Below are positions 1-9,490 of a DNA stretch of 23,390 bases, in pieces. The position numbers were made by a program, and so were the translations under genes. The first letter of the stretch is position 1; each line of letters starts with the position of its first letter. The stretch lies in contig BFEA01000020.1 in the NCBI GenBank assembly GCA_003427395.1, positions 156,893 through 180,282 of the forward strand, given 5' to 3'. Source of the DNA: Chara braunii (taxonomy: Eukaryota > Streptophyta > Charophyceae > Charales > Characeae). The notes under the pieces were generated by a model. That model was not told the DNA's origin, did no database searches, and saw nothing but the letters and a program-made list of their open reading frames with translations.

Positions 1-19
1 GAAGGTGAAGGGAGAGACG

Positions 20-43
20 AAAAAAAAAAAAAAAAAAAAAAAA
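20..43. repeat. A24 homopolymer in a purine-rich tract
   Basis: Twenty-four A residues in a row sit within a purine-rich stretch (about 1-125, mostly G and A). It could be part of an upstream LTR or leader. No gene is visible here. Confidence 0.9.
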
Positions 44-142
44 GGAGAGAAAGAAGATAACCGGGGTGGAAGAAGAAAGAGGCGAGGAGAAGAGAAAGCG
101 GAGGTTGGTGAGGAAGAAGATGGCAGCCATAACCGGGCGAAG

Positions 143-348
143 AGTTGACCGGAGTTGACCGGAGTTGACCGGGAGTTGATCGGGAGTTGACTGGAGTTGA
201 GTGAGAGTTGATCGGAGTTGACCAGGAATTGACCGGGGTTGACCGGGAGTTGAACAAGGGTTGACCGCAGCGTTGACCAAGGTGCAGACCGGCGTTGACC
301 AAACGTTGACCAAGCTTTGACCGGCGCTGCTGACCATCAGTTTGACCA
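143..348 (+). repeat. Tandem TTGACC array (W-box core) in the element 1 leader
   Basis: Degenerate units of about 11-12 bp, of the type GGAGTTGACCGG, run head to tail. By eye 13 exact TTGAC[C/T] cores lie in about 200 bp, with several decayed ones (TTGATC, TTGAAC, TTGAGT) between them. TTGAC[C/T] is the core bound by plant WRKY factors. The array lies about 600 bp upstream of the gag start, in the leader or LTR. That it acts as an enhancer is inference; it could be a simple minisatellite. Confidence 0.8.
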
Positions 349-942
349 AGCTGGAGTTGGTATATTCTTGCCAAGCCTTCAGCCTATCCCCTCGCCCTAT
401 GGATGTGCACACACCCTGTGGTACTTGCTGAGTCTGTTTGTCTCTTCTTTCTGCATCGAGTCTCTTTTGTCCAGGTGTAGGAACTCTGTGTATGAAGGAT
501 AGGGCCTTGTTGACCAAACCCGCACGGGCTGAGTACAGCTAAGGACTGTGTCTAACGACTCGACTGTCCCGGAGGACACGAACCCTCCCAAGGACCGGTA
601 CTGACCGGCGGGCTGCTCGGTGTGGTACGGTAGGCCCAAAATCCGAGTTGTGGGCTGCACAACAGGCCATCTAAGTCTTGAGAGGACTTGCCGATCGTGT
701 CGTCCTGTCTGCGACGTTAAATAATTCCTGAGGAGTTACGGGGGATCTCCTTAAATGCCTCCTGATCAACAGTGAGTCGTGTAGTGACGGCCATAGTTTA
801 GGTCTAGGCTAGTGACCCTAGTTGACAGGATCCTATCCGGATTCTGTGGTTCATAGATTGAGTCAGTTAGGTTGTGTCAGTCAGGGGGTAGAAGTCTAAG
901 TGGTGAGGAGTGGAACTATTGTCCAGTTGTGCACCTGACACC
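349..942 (+). other. Element 1 untranslated leader
   Basis: There is no supported gene between the TTGACC array and the gag start. Short reading frames here lack any recognisable domain. I did not find a clear primer-binding site (expected TGGTATCAGAGC or similar), so the LTR/leader border cannot be placed. Confidence 0.5.
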
Positions 943-2949
943 ATGGTTGACACCCGTAGTGGGAAGAGCACTACCCCTTACACCCAGGCTCAAGAGGAGC
1001 AAGCCATCGCCATCTTAAGAGAGAGAAAAGAGAAGAGGGAGAAAAAGGAGCTCCTTAAGCAGGCGAAGTTAAAGATAATAGCGGAGGAGCAGGCGGCAAA
1101 GAAGAAAAAGTTGGAGGAGGAGATGAAGAGAGTACAACAGGAGGAGGAAGAGAAGATGAGGGCTGCAGCAGAAGAGGAAGAGGTAGAGGAGGAGGAGCAG
1201 TTAGAAGAAGAAGAACAAACCCTCGAAAGGAGGCGTATGGGAGAAAGAGGAAAGAGCAGTGGCACGAAGCAGGATGACCTGTGGGTGGAGAAGAAGATAT
1301 CAGAATGGGTGGCTAATTTATCTTTGGGAGAAGATGAAGAGGCAATGTTGTATGTGCCTCAGGAGGAGAAGGAAGCGGCAGCAAGGGAGATCGTAGTAGC
1401 GAGTGATCCCCTGGAACGCTAGACGATAGAAAATGAGAAAAAGTTGGAATGGAAATTACGTCTGGCATTGAGAAGAAGCGGAGGATGGAGAAGGCTAACT
1501 GGATGGCCAGGGAAGTGGAAAGCTTGCAGTCATGTAGGCAAGAGGTAGAGGCCCACCCTGACATACAAGCTAAGTTGGACAAGATCCTTGGGATCATTGA
1601 GCTCCTAGGCCATGCCTGGACTGAACATCGCCAGTCTGTTAGGGGCCAAGACATGCCCTCCATTCCATCCGGACCGGGTTTCGAGAGTTTGCACGCGGCG
1701 TAGTAACTCACGTTGGGACCGAAGTGAAGAGACCGAAGGAAGGCGCAAAGAAATTATGTGCAGGCGCCATTGAGGGCGCCAAAGTAGTATCCGCGTCAGA
1801 GAGTGAGGGTCGTACCCGTAAAGAGCATGTTAAGCTCAAATTCCCTGACTCTTATGGCGGGAAAAAGGAGGAGAATTTTGATAATTGGGAGGCTAGCGTC
1901 AACAACTATGTGTATTTACAACATATTTTATCTGAGGAACAAGTCCTCGTAGCCTTCCATACCTTGAAGGATGAAGCGGCTAGTTTTGCCAGGTCCCTCG
2001 GGCGAGCAGCCAGTTGTGAAAACAACATGGTTGCATATTCCAAATTTACCCCCCTTCCTCATTTCTTCAAACTCCTGAGCGAGAGGTTCGCTGACGTCAG
2101 GAGAGGCGTCAGGGCCTCTGACAAGCTGCAAATGATCCACTCCAAGCGGTGGAAGAGTGCGAGGGCACTCAAGGCAGTGATGGACGACTTGGTTGCCATC
2201 CCGGACCATGGGGTCACCGAGACCCAGTTGTTAATTTGTTTTATCATGCCATGCCAGAGCCCCTGGGAGCGCATTTCTTTGAAAAGACCCAACAGGCCAA
2301 CATTGCATATGATGCGTTCAGTAGAGAAGTGGTCCTGTTCGAGGCGAAATCCATGCCAGTCTCCACTTTCTAGCACAAGGATTTGGATAAAAGGAAAAAG
2401 TGGAAAGGGCGTACCATCCCGGGTCAGGTTAGGGCCAAGGATCATCTGAGCCTTACTTTAGATGAGGGTGGTACGAATGAAGTCCCCTACAGTCAGATTG
2501 AGTGGGGGCTAGAGGAGGATGACAGTAGTGTGGGTCAAGGGAGGACGTGCGTTGCTGTCGCGGCTGGAGGGAGGCCGCAAGGTAGAGGAGGAGGCCAAGG
2601 CCAAGGGGGCCGGGCCATGGGAGGTCGAGGTCTGGGCGCACAGGGGGTTGGCGGCCAAAAGAACCTCCAAGAGGGAGGTAGGGGTCAAGGTCCCCCGCCG
2701 AAGCGTTCGGGTCCCAGTCGATCCCCACAGCGGAGAGGTGGAGGACCACCTCATAGGAGAGGAGGTTGGCACCCAGGTTGGCCACAGGGCCGGCCTTGGG
2801 AAGATTTGGGCTTGGATCAGAGAGTGTGGCAACAACGTATGGACCAGGGGCAGTGCATTTACTGCGGTGACCCTGCCCATATCATTAAATATTGTCCAAA
2901 GTATAGGGAAGCCCGTTTCGCTGCCCAAGAGTCAAAAGGCGGCCGCTAG
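943..2949 (+). pseudogene. gag: Element 1 gag (broken): coiled-coil N-terminus, capsid region, zinc knuckle
   Basis: Gag forms the retrotransposon particle and binds its RNA. I chose the ATG at 943 because it sits in a strong plant start context (ACACCATGG) and opens the acidic/basic, E/K-rich coiled-coil region. The frame meets TAG at 1420-1422, shifts near 1455-1470, meets TAG at 1701-1703, resumes in a third frame near 1724 for the capsid-like part, loses about one base near 2229, and meets TAG at 2371-2373 where a Trp is expected. A Gly/Arg/Pro-rich linker follows, then a CCHC zinc knuckle (C-I-Y-C-x4-H-x4-C, near 2854-2895), then TAG at 2947-2949. The family identity is clear from the zinc knuckle and the adjoining pol; the exact frameshift positions are estimates. 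Confidence 0.8.
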
Positions 2950-3899
2950 TAGGGGTCGCAACTGCCCTTACCACTAGGCCATGTGGGGAAGCGTGCGCGC
3001 ACCACCAGGAAACTTCCACACCACATGAGCCTATGGCAGAGGTTGCAGGCCAGTGCCTAGTTAGCTTTCCGGAGACTGCCTGTGTTAGAGTCTCTCTAGG
3101 CACTTCCGTCACAGGACTGGCGGAAGAGTTGAAGGAGAGGATGCCGACCTGGGCCAAAATGAAAAAAGAGAGTAAGAGACAACTAGTTTTAGTAGATTTA
3201 GAAGTTTTCAGGAGCAGAGTGGGGCCCCTTATAGATACAGGGGCTACCCGTAGTTATATCAGTCGTAGAGCGTCGAAGAAGCTTAGGCTAGGTCTGAAAG
3301 CCTTGAAATTGGAAGACCCCATAGTTAGTATCCTCGCAGACAATCGCACAATGTGTGTCGAGGATTACGTAGAGGGAGTCCAGGCGTATCTTCGCTTAGA
3401 AAAGGATGGGAAGGTGGAGAAAGTTCTCCATTCCCTGACTCTCGTCGTAAAAGACAACCTCCCTTTCGATGTAGTCCTAGGTATGGAGTGGGGAGAGGCG
3501 GCAGGGGCCACACTCCACTTAAGAGAGCATGAGTGTAGGCTCCCTAGTCCGTCAGGCGAGGTCAAGACTGCCCGCCTGTTCGATGTGTCAGGGGTAGACA
3601 ACTCCCTGGCACATTGCTGTCTCAGTGCTCCCGCGTTCGCGCGATTAGTGAGAAAGGAACGATTAGAAGAGCAGGTCTTTGTAGCTTACGTGAGGCCTGT
3701 CACTGAGCCTAAAGACGATAAGCCAATGGACCCAACCTTTGCCAAGCTGCTGGAAGAGTTTAAAGACTTAGCAGAGCCGCCGACAAGAGTAGTATCGCGG
3801 CCGATCCAGCACCGTATAAAGATAGAGCCTGGCAGTAGGACTCCTAAGGGAGAAGTCTACAGGATGTCCCCAAGGGAGTTAGAGGAGTTGCGCAAGTAG
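2907..3899 (+). pseudogene. pol: Element 1 pol, part 1: aspartic protease and start of RT
   Basis: The retroviral-type aspartic protease cuts the Gag-Pol polyprotein. The active-site motif DTGATRSYIS lies at about 3234-3263, and the flap/C-terminal motif DVVLGMEW follows about 75 residues later. The pol frame is -1 relative to gag. It is open from 2907 (after TAG 2904-2906), so it overlaps the end of gag at 2907-2949; the ATG at 3033 is internal and may not be a real start. The segment runs into the RT N-terminus (PRELEELRK) and ends at TAG 3897-3899, where the same frame simply continues beyond. A single CAG to TAG change explains that stop. Confidence 0.85.
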
Positions 3900-4343
3900 T
3901 TGGACGAGCTCCTCGAAAAGGGTTGGATTAAGCCCAGTTCGTCTCCTTTTGGAGCACCAGTGTTATTTGTCCCCCAAAAGGAGGGAAAGTTACGTAGGTG
4001 TATAGACTATAGGGGTCTGAATGCGATCACAGTGAAGAATGTTGAGCCGCTGGCTAGGATAGACGATCTCTTAGATCGAGTGCAGAGCTGCAGGTATTTT
4101 TCGGAGATAGATTTGAAGTTCGGATATCATCAAATAGAGGTTCATCCTGATGACCAGTACAAGACTGCCTTCCAGACTAGATATGGGCATTATGAGTTCA
4201 TAGTGATGCCTTTTGGATTGACCAATGCGCCAACCACATTTCAGCGTTGTATGAATGATGTGTTTAGGCCTTGGTTAGATAGATTCGTCGTAGTTTATTT
4301 AGACGATATCTTAGTTTTCAGTAGGACCCTCCAAGAGCATTAG
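3900..4343 (+). pseudogene. pol: Element 1 pol, part 2: reverse transcriptase core
   Basis: This part would copy the RNA into cDNA. Fingers and palm motifs appear in the expected order: [23 protein letters not shown], the first catalytic Asp in [19 protein letters not shown], and the YLDD box at about residues 133-136 with both catalytic Asp residues intact. The first codon is TTG, because this segment only follows the TAG at 3897-3899; it is not a separate gene. It ends at TAG 4341-4343, and a further in-frame TAG at 4368-4370 follows within 30 bases. All parts of pol are in one frame, so no indel has hit RT. Confidence 0.88.
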
Positions 4344-6548
4344 GGTCATTTGAGGCAGGTCTTGGAGTAGCTGAGAGAGGCTAACTTCAAGATCAATGCG
4401 AAGAAGTGTGAATGGGCCAAGACACAAGTCTTATATTTGGGCCACGTTTTAGGCGGAGATGGGATTAAGCCTGAGGACAGCAAGATAGCGGCGATTCGAG
4501 ACTGGCCGACGCCCCGCACACTGATAGAATTGTGGTCGTTCTTAGGCCTAGCTAACTATTATAGAAAGTTCATGAGGAACTTCTCTACTATCGTCGCTCC
4601 CCTTTGCAGATTGTTAAAGAAAGAAGCCATCTTGACGTGGGACAAAGATTGTACGTCCGCGCTTAAGAAGCTAAAGCGCGCGTTGATAGAGTACCCTGTC
4701 CTCAAGGTAGCAGATCCGTCCTTGCCATTTGTCGTCACCATGGACGTGAGTCAGTATGGTATAGGCGCCATGTTGCAGCAGGACGACGACAATGGCTATA
4801 GACCCGTAGAGTTCATGTTCGTGAGGATGCCCTCAGAGAAGGTAGCTACCTCAACTTACAAGAGAGAACTCTACGCTCTCAAGCAAGTCTTGGAGCACTG
4901 GAAGCATTACCTGCTTGGGAGGCACTTCAAGGTTTATTCCGACCACGAGACCCTTAGGTGGCTGAAGACGCAGGCCAAGATGACACCTAAGTTGACTAGG
5001 TGGGCCGCTGAGATAGATCAGTATGACTTTGAGCTCAAGCCTGTCAAAGGCAAGTACAATGTAGTTGTCGATGCTCTAAGGAGGAGATTAGACTACTTTG
5101 GAGCTATAGTTCACTATATGGATATAGGGACAGACCTGCAAGAGAAAGTAAGACAGGCGTATGCGCAGGACCCTATTTATGGTGACCTCCTCAAGAAAGT
5201 TAAGGAGACCCCAAAAAACGAACCACATTACCGCACTATAGAGGGGTTACTGTTCGAGAAGACCGATGTAGCAGACCGTATGTGCATTCCTAATAGCAAG
5301 GAGATCCGTAGTTTGATCCTAGGGGAATGCCACGACACAGAGGGACATTTCGGTTGGCAAAAGACCTTAGCCAATCTGATGCATGCGTATACATGGCCAA
5401 GAATGAAAGCAGATTGCATAGAGTACGCCCGCAGTTGCAAAGCCTGTCAGAGGAATAAGACAACGACGCGTGCCCCTCTAGGTCTTCTTCGACCCTTGCC
5501 TATTCCTGACCAGCCTGGAGCTTCAGTCTCCATTGACTTCATGGATGCTAGCGTCAAGAGTAGGCATGGTAAGAGCCAAGTCATGGTGATAGTTGATAGG
5601 TTTAGCAAATACGCAGTTTTTGTTCCTTTGCCTACAGAGGCACGTACTGAGTTAGTAATTCAGAAGTTTTTTTATCATTGGGTTAGTCATCACGAGATTC
5701 CGCTGCCCATAGTTAGCGATAGAGACACCCGGTTAACTAGTCAGAACTGGCAGGAATTGATGAAAGTCTATGGGTCAAAGTTGTTGATGTCTTCTGGTCG
5801 TCATCCAAAGACCAACGGTCAGACTGAGCAAATGAATAAAATCCTGCAACAAGTTCTGCGCATGTATATTAGACCAGATCAGATCAACTGGGATGAGATG
5901 TTGCCCAAGGTAGCCAGTGCATATAACAATAGTGTGCACTTAGCCACCTGTCGGACTCCCAATGAGCTGCACAAGTCCTTTAGACCGCCCAGACTGTTTG
6001 AGGGGCTTAACCGAGATCGGATTCATAGGCTACCGCCCGGTGCTAGGGAGTTTGCGATACAACACGAGAAAGAATTAGCTGCCGTCGTTGAAAACCTCAG
6101 GAAGGCCCAACACCGAATGATAGAGCAGGCTAACAAGCACCGTCGCCCATCGCAGTTTCAAGTAGGCGACTTAGTCTGGGTCAAGTCCAAAGAGTTTGCT
6201 CCTGAGGAAAACATTTCGCAGAAGTTACTGCCAGCTTATAGAGGACCGTGGCCAGTTCTAGAAGTTAAGGGTGGAGAGGATGGACCGTCCTATATGATAG
6301 AAATCCCAACATACCTCCACACCTACCCTGTGTTCCATGCGTCAAAATTATTGTCGTGTGTCACAAGCCAACAATTTCCATCAAGGAGATCCATGATCCC
6401 TCCGGACATGGATGGAAGATATGACATTGAGGGCATTGTAGGTGAAGATGTATTCAGAACAAGAGGTAGAGGTCGTCCACAGAAACAATATAAGGTCCGA
6501 TTTGCTTATCAGGAACCCAAGGACGACCGCTGGTTTACTAGAACTTAA
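4344..6548 (+). pseudogene. pol: Element 1 pol, part 3: RT thumb, RNase H, integrase
   Basis: After TAG 4368-4370 the frame is open for over 2 kb. Counting from a reference residue at 4437, the RNase H DEDD residues appear as D103, E144, D169 and D212. The integrase zinc finger is H299, H304, C334, C337. The integrase catalytic triad is D367, D428, E464, with exactly 35 residues between the last two, the classic DD35E spacing. Next come the GPY/F-like region (YRGPWPVLEV) and the start of a chromodomain-like tail. Every catalytic residue I looked for is present, although nearby conserved positions have drifted (VVDALRRR in place of the usual VADALSRR). The segment ends at TAA 6546-6548. Confidence 0.9.
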
Positions 6549-6623
6549 CTTCTAGAAACAGCTCCCGATATAGTTCGAGCCTACGAGAGAGAAAAGAAAG
6601 GTAAAAATCCGGTCTTGGACTGA
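6549..6623 (+). pseudogene. pol: Element 1 pol, part 4: end of chromodomain-like tail
   Basis: The pol frame continues for 24 codons after TAA 6546-6548, giving LLETAPDIVRAYEREKK and a few more residues, and then reaches TGA at 6621-6623. Element 2 has the matching tail (AIAPDVLARYERKMQGK), so this stretch is real coding remnant and the TAA is a late mutation that clips the C-terminus. Confidence 0.75.
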
Positions 6624-6954
6624 ATTATTCTTAGAGGACCTTGAATTTAGGCCGGCGGGAGTGAAACGGTATTCACCTGTTAGCAGTAGCGAATGCAGAT
6701 CTCAAAGCTCGATCCCTAGTCCTTACCTTACCTTTGTACACTACCTGTGTTGACCTAGAGAGTTGAACCCGTGACTTGTGTATTCGTAACAATTGGTAGG
6801 CTGTCGTAGGTCCGTAGGTTGTAGGGGTTCGATCTGTAGACCTGTAGGATGAAGGTCTTAGTGAGTTCTAGATGTTGTTGTTGTAGCTGTTTTGAGAGGT
6901 CAAGGTCGTAGTTGCTACAGTGATTCTAAGCAACGTGTGTTTAGGGCATCATAC
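6624..6954. other. Non-coding stretch after element 1 pol
   Basis: No gene is supported. It may be the 3' untranslated region of element 1. I see no polypurine tract followed by TG and no repeat of the window's first 900 bases. A short GTT-rich patch (6872-6885) lies before the tRNA-like sequence. Confidence 0.4.
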
Positions 6955-7026
6955 CCTGCCGTGCACGGACGGCCTCGAACCGGCACCCTACGCCACAGGA
7001 ACGAAGTATCGTAACCACTACAACCC
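6955..7026 (-). repeat. tRNA-like sequence, possible SINE head
   Basis: On the minus strand there is an A-box-like GTAGTGGTTACG and, at tRNA-like distance, the B-box-like GGTTCGAGGCC (plus-strand complement at about 6971-6981), one base off the Pol III consensus GGTTCGANTCC. A T-arm can be drawn with four of five pairs. The D and anticodon arms are poor, so this is not a functional tRNA. Downstream on the minus strand is a short CAACAACAAC run that could be a SINE-type tail. This is a motif match only. Confidence 0.4.
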
Positions 7027-7175
7027 TTGGAGGTGTTATAAAACTGGATCCATACCGGTCGTGATATCCAGCCCACCTCCAGGGCTGCAGCGTCCTTGAA
7101 CACAACACCACACACCCAACGCACACCACACCACGGACTTAACAATCACGCACACTTCGTCGAACAACTACAGTG

Positions 7176-7228
7176 TTCGAAAGGCCAAACCCACAAACTT
7201 CCGGAAGGTCCGGAAGTGGCCTTTCGAA
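7176..7228. repeat. Compound perfect hairpin
   Basis: The outer stem TTCGAAAGGCC (7176-7186) pairs with GGCCTTTCGAA (7218-7228), and the inner stem ACTTCCGG (7197-7204) pairs with CCGGAAGT (7210-7217). Nineteen base pairs form without a mismatch, with a one-sided 10-nt bulge and a 5-nt loop. The function is unknown; it could be the end of a foldback or MITE-like element. Confidence 0.8.
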
Positions 7229-8170
7229 GTTTGCTCACGTTTAGACAGAGACAAGTGGGCAAGTGGTGAGCCCAACTGCGGTACATCGGCAGTGCGACTG
7301 CATCGAGTTGGCAGTGCAAACCCATGCAGTCAGCGGTACCGGTCCCAGTCGGTCAGAGTACAGTCAAGCAAGTACCGTGTGGGACTGTGTGCACGAAGGG
7401 CATGGGAAAGGGGCAGACCAACGAGTTACAGAAGTATACATCAAGAGGCAGCGCCCAGCCATTCATTCATTCCTGCGGAAGCCATGCGGAAGCACTGCTT
7501 GAGCGATTTGTGAGAGGTGGTCTGCAGAGCGCCTGAAGACGAAGTGGGCAGAGTAGAGGTTGCATAGCCATAGCCAGCCGGGTTGAGCGGCCCTAGCCGC
7601 CGTAGGTGGTAGGTGAGTGTAGTGTGCGAGTGTGTGTGATACAGTGTGTCGCGTGTGGGATATCCAGGGTGATCCTGAGTTGAGTGTGTGTGAACAGCGG
7701 AGTTGAGCACAGTGACGAACAGAGAGTTGTACAGGCGCTGATGCGCCATAGNCTGTNNAAGCGAGCATGTATCTGAACTGTGTTTCCGACTTCCATATCT
7801 CTGAGCTTTGAGTGGGCGCTGAGCGCCAGTGTGACTTGTCATCTGTTTGCATGAATGCGAAGTGGAAAACAAAGCGAGTCTGATTGCACATCTTTTCTTT
7901 GGTAGGATATTAAAAAGTTGGATGCTGGTTGTAGTGGGGAGGTGGTGTATAGTTTGGTGTGACAGTCTGGCAGGAAGGTTGGTATTGCGTCCTGTGGCGA
8001 GGAAGGCTTGTTAGCAGGATGGATGTAGGGCATAGCAGCGGTAGGGATGGTGGCTCTACTGTGGTACGTCTTGTTGGAGTGGGGTTGTGAAGGGTAGATG
8101 CATGGGGTTGATGGAGGACTGCAACCAGCACTTGTAGGAGTTGGAGGCATTGGAACCACTGTTATGGTGA
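7229..8170. other. Intergenic stretch between elements 1 and 2
   Basis: No recognisable gene. Minus-strand frames here are rich in Pro, Ser, Thr and His without domains, and one crosses assembly N's (7752, 7757-7758). The tract is GT-rich with short GC palindromes such as GGCGCTGAGCGCC. Bases 8166-8170 (GGTGA) border the 5' LTR and may be half of its target-site duplication, but the other half is beyond the window. Confidence 0.5.
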
Positions 8171-9476
8171 TGTTACGTGCTGCGCTTGCACACGAGGGCC
8201 ATTTTCCAGGCCCTGCGTCCCTCAGACTGAAAGCCTGAAATTCAGGCTTAGAGCCTGAAAACCAGGGCCTACAGGCCCCGCGAGTGTTCAGCCCGAAAGC
8301 TTGAAAACAGGGCCTACAGTCCCTGTGTCGTTTCAGACTAAAAATGGCAATAGCCTTTTTAGCCTGAAACGAAGGGCCATTTTCGGTCGTTCATCAGAAC
8401 GACCGGCCCTGAAACTCAAGCACCGAACCAGGGTTTCGGGAACAGGCTATTCTTAGCCTGTTCCCCANNCCAGCNTCAGNAACTGCTGCAGCGCCAGCCC
8501 CTGGCACACTTCGGCATTGGCAAGAGCAGCCTCCTCGNCCTGGCTCGCCCTTCAGGCAGTNAGGAGGCAGGCCGAGGTAGTACATAGGGACTTCCCATGC
8601 ACTTCACGGGTAGGCAGGAGGCAGTAGTAGTCTTCAGGATTCGGCACCAGCACTCTGGAGGGAGCGCTGCAGGGTAGTAGTAGCGTTAGCTTTTAGTCTT
8701 CAGCGCTGGGCGCAGTAGGTAGCTGTAGTCTCCAGCGCTGGGCGCGATAGCTAGGATAGCACTAGAGAGAGAGAGATTGGGCGGAGGCCAGAGGTACTTA
8801 CCTGCAGTGCCGTTGCTCCAGCTTCGTCTTCGAGGTACCTGCAGCACAGCGCCAACATCACAGGTTAGTATTTGGCTCGTAACAGAGAGAGAGAGTTCTT
8901 CTTCTTCCTCTTCTCAGTCCACCATCTCCTTCTCCCCCTCTCATCATCTGACTTCACAGCATTTGCAGACTACGAGAGAAGAGAGAAAGAGCTTGGTGAC
9001 ATCGGATCCAGACTGGACTTTTGGACTTCAAACATTGCAACAAGGGATTATTTGGGACTTGTGACAAAGACTTGGTGTTGACGACATTCCCATCTCTCTC
9101 CCTCCTTTCGTCTGATTCCCTCCTCTTAGTCTGTGTATGTCTGGACCTGGCGCTTTCTTCCTGTGTACAGCGCCAGGCTCCTTCACACCTGGTGATGGAT
9201 ACGATGTATGTTTGGTATGCGTTCAAACATTGATTGGGCTAGTCATTAGCATTCTAGCATTCTGCTTTGCTATCTGATACTATGTGAATGAGGTCAGTCC
9301 CGGTCAGGTCAGGCTTTGTATCTAAGTCTTCCCTGCGCTATTCAGCACCATTTTGTATGTATTAGAATCCACATTGCTTGTTGAGATTCTACCTGCATGG
9401 CATTGTCCATTCAGTCCTTTTCATCACATTGCGGATCCTCGGTTTCTATGTACATCGCCCAACTGGGCATGTAACA
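8171..9476 (+). repeat. 5' LTR of element 2 (1306 bp)
   Basis: It starts TGTTACGTGC and ends GGGCATGTAACA, giving the 6-bp terminal inverted repeat TGTTAC/GTAACA. Its first part is matched by the sequence from 23166 to the window end. The PBS directly follows its end. The first 300 bp are unusually rich in hairpins (separate entry). Another perfect 9-bp inverted repeat, CCTGGCGCT/AGCGCCAGG, lies at 9146-9154 and 9169-9177. CAGCGCTGGGCGC occurs twice near 8701-8745. Eight N's in 8468-8561 are assembly gaps. Confidence 0.92.
8195..8465 (+). repeat. Chain of six hairpins at the start of the LTR
   Basis: Stem-loops by eye: AGGGCC/GGCCCT (8195-8214); AAGCCTGAA/TTCAGGCTT (8231-8249); GGGCC/GGCCC (8264-8278); an 18-pair stem built from CGTTTCAG, CTAAAAA and GGC with their complements (8329-8371); AGGGCC plus GGTCGTT with complements (8373-8410); and a 12-pair stem GGGAACAGGCTA/TAGCCTGTTCCC with a 4-nt loop (8438-8465). 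The fourth and fifth recur unchanged in the 3' LTR (23305-23347 and 23349-23386). Confidence 0.85.
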
Positions 9477-9478
9477 GT

Positions 9479-9490
9479 TGGTATCGGTGC
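9479..9490 (+). promoter_or_regulatory. Primer-binding site, initiator-Met-tRNA type
   Basis: TGGTATCGGTGC begins two bases after the end of the 5' LTR. The usual plant site complementary to initiator tRNA-Met is TGGTATCAGAGC, so ten of twelve bases fit. Minus-strand DNA synthesis would start here. Confidence 0.75.

Larger units (their letters stand above)
1..6623 (+). mobile_element. Element 1: decayed Ty3/gypsy (chromovirus-like) LTR retrotransposon
   Basis: Gag, then protease, reverse transcriptase, RNase H, integrase and a chromodomain-like tail lie in that order on the plus strand, which is the Ty3/gypsy arrangement. Gag is broken by frameshifts and stops; pol is one frame with four stops. 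I searched by eye for a direct repeat between bases 1-900 and 6624-8170 and found none, so the 5' LTR probably lies before the window or has been lost, and the 3' LTR is missing or unrecognised. The outer limits are therefore those of what I can support, not true ends. The copy cannot be autonomous. Confidence 0.85.

Noticed and set aside
397-660. Short open frames on both strands of the element 1 leader
   Set aside because: No domain, no start context, and they overlap each other; they look like chance frames in a non-coding leader.
990-1265. Minus-strand Ser-rich frame opposite gag
   Set aside because: It is the antisense shadow of the E/K-rich coiled-coil region.
7441-8159. Minus-strand frames rich in Pro, Ser, Thr and His
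   Set aside because: Several overlapping frames of similar length, one crossing N's, with no recognisable domain.
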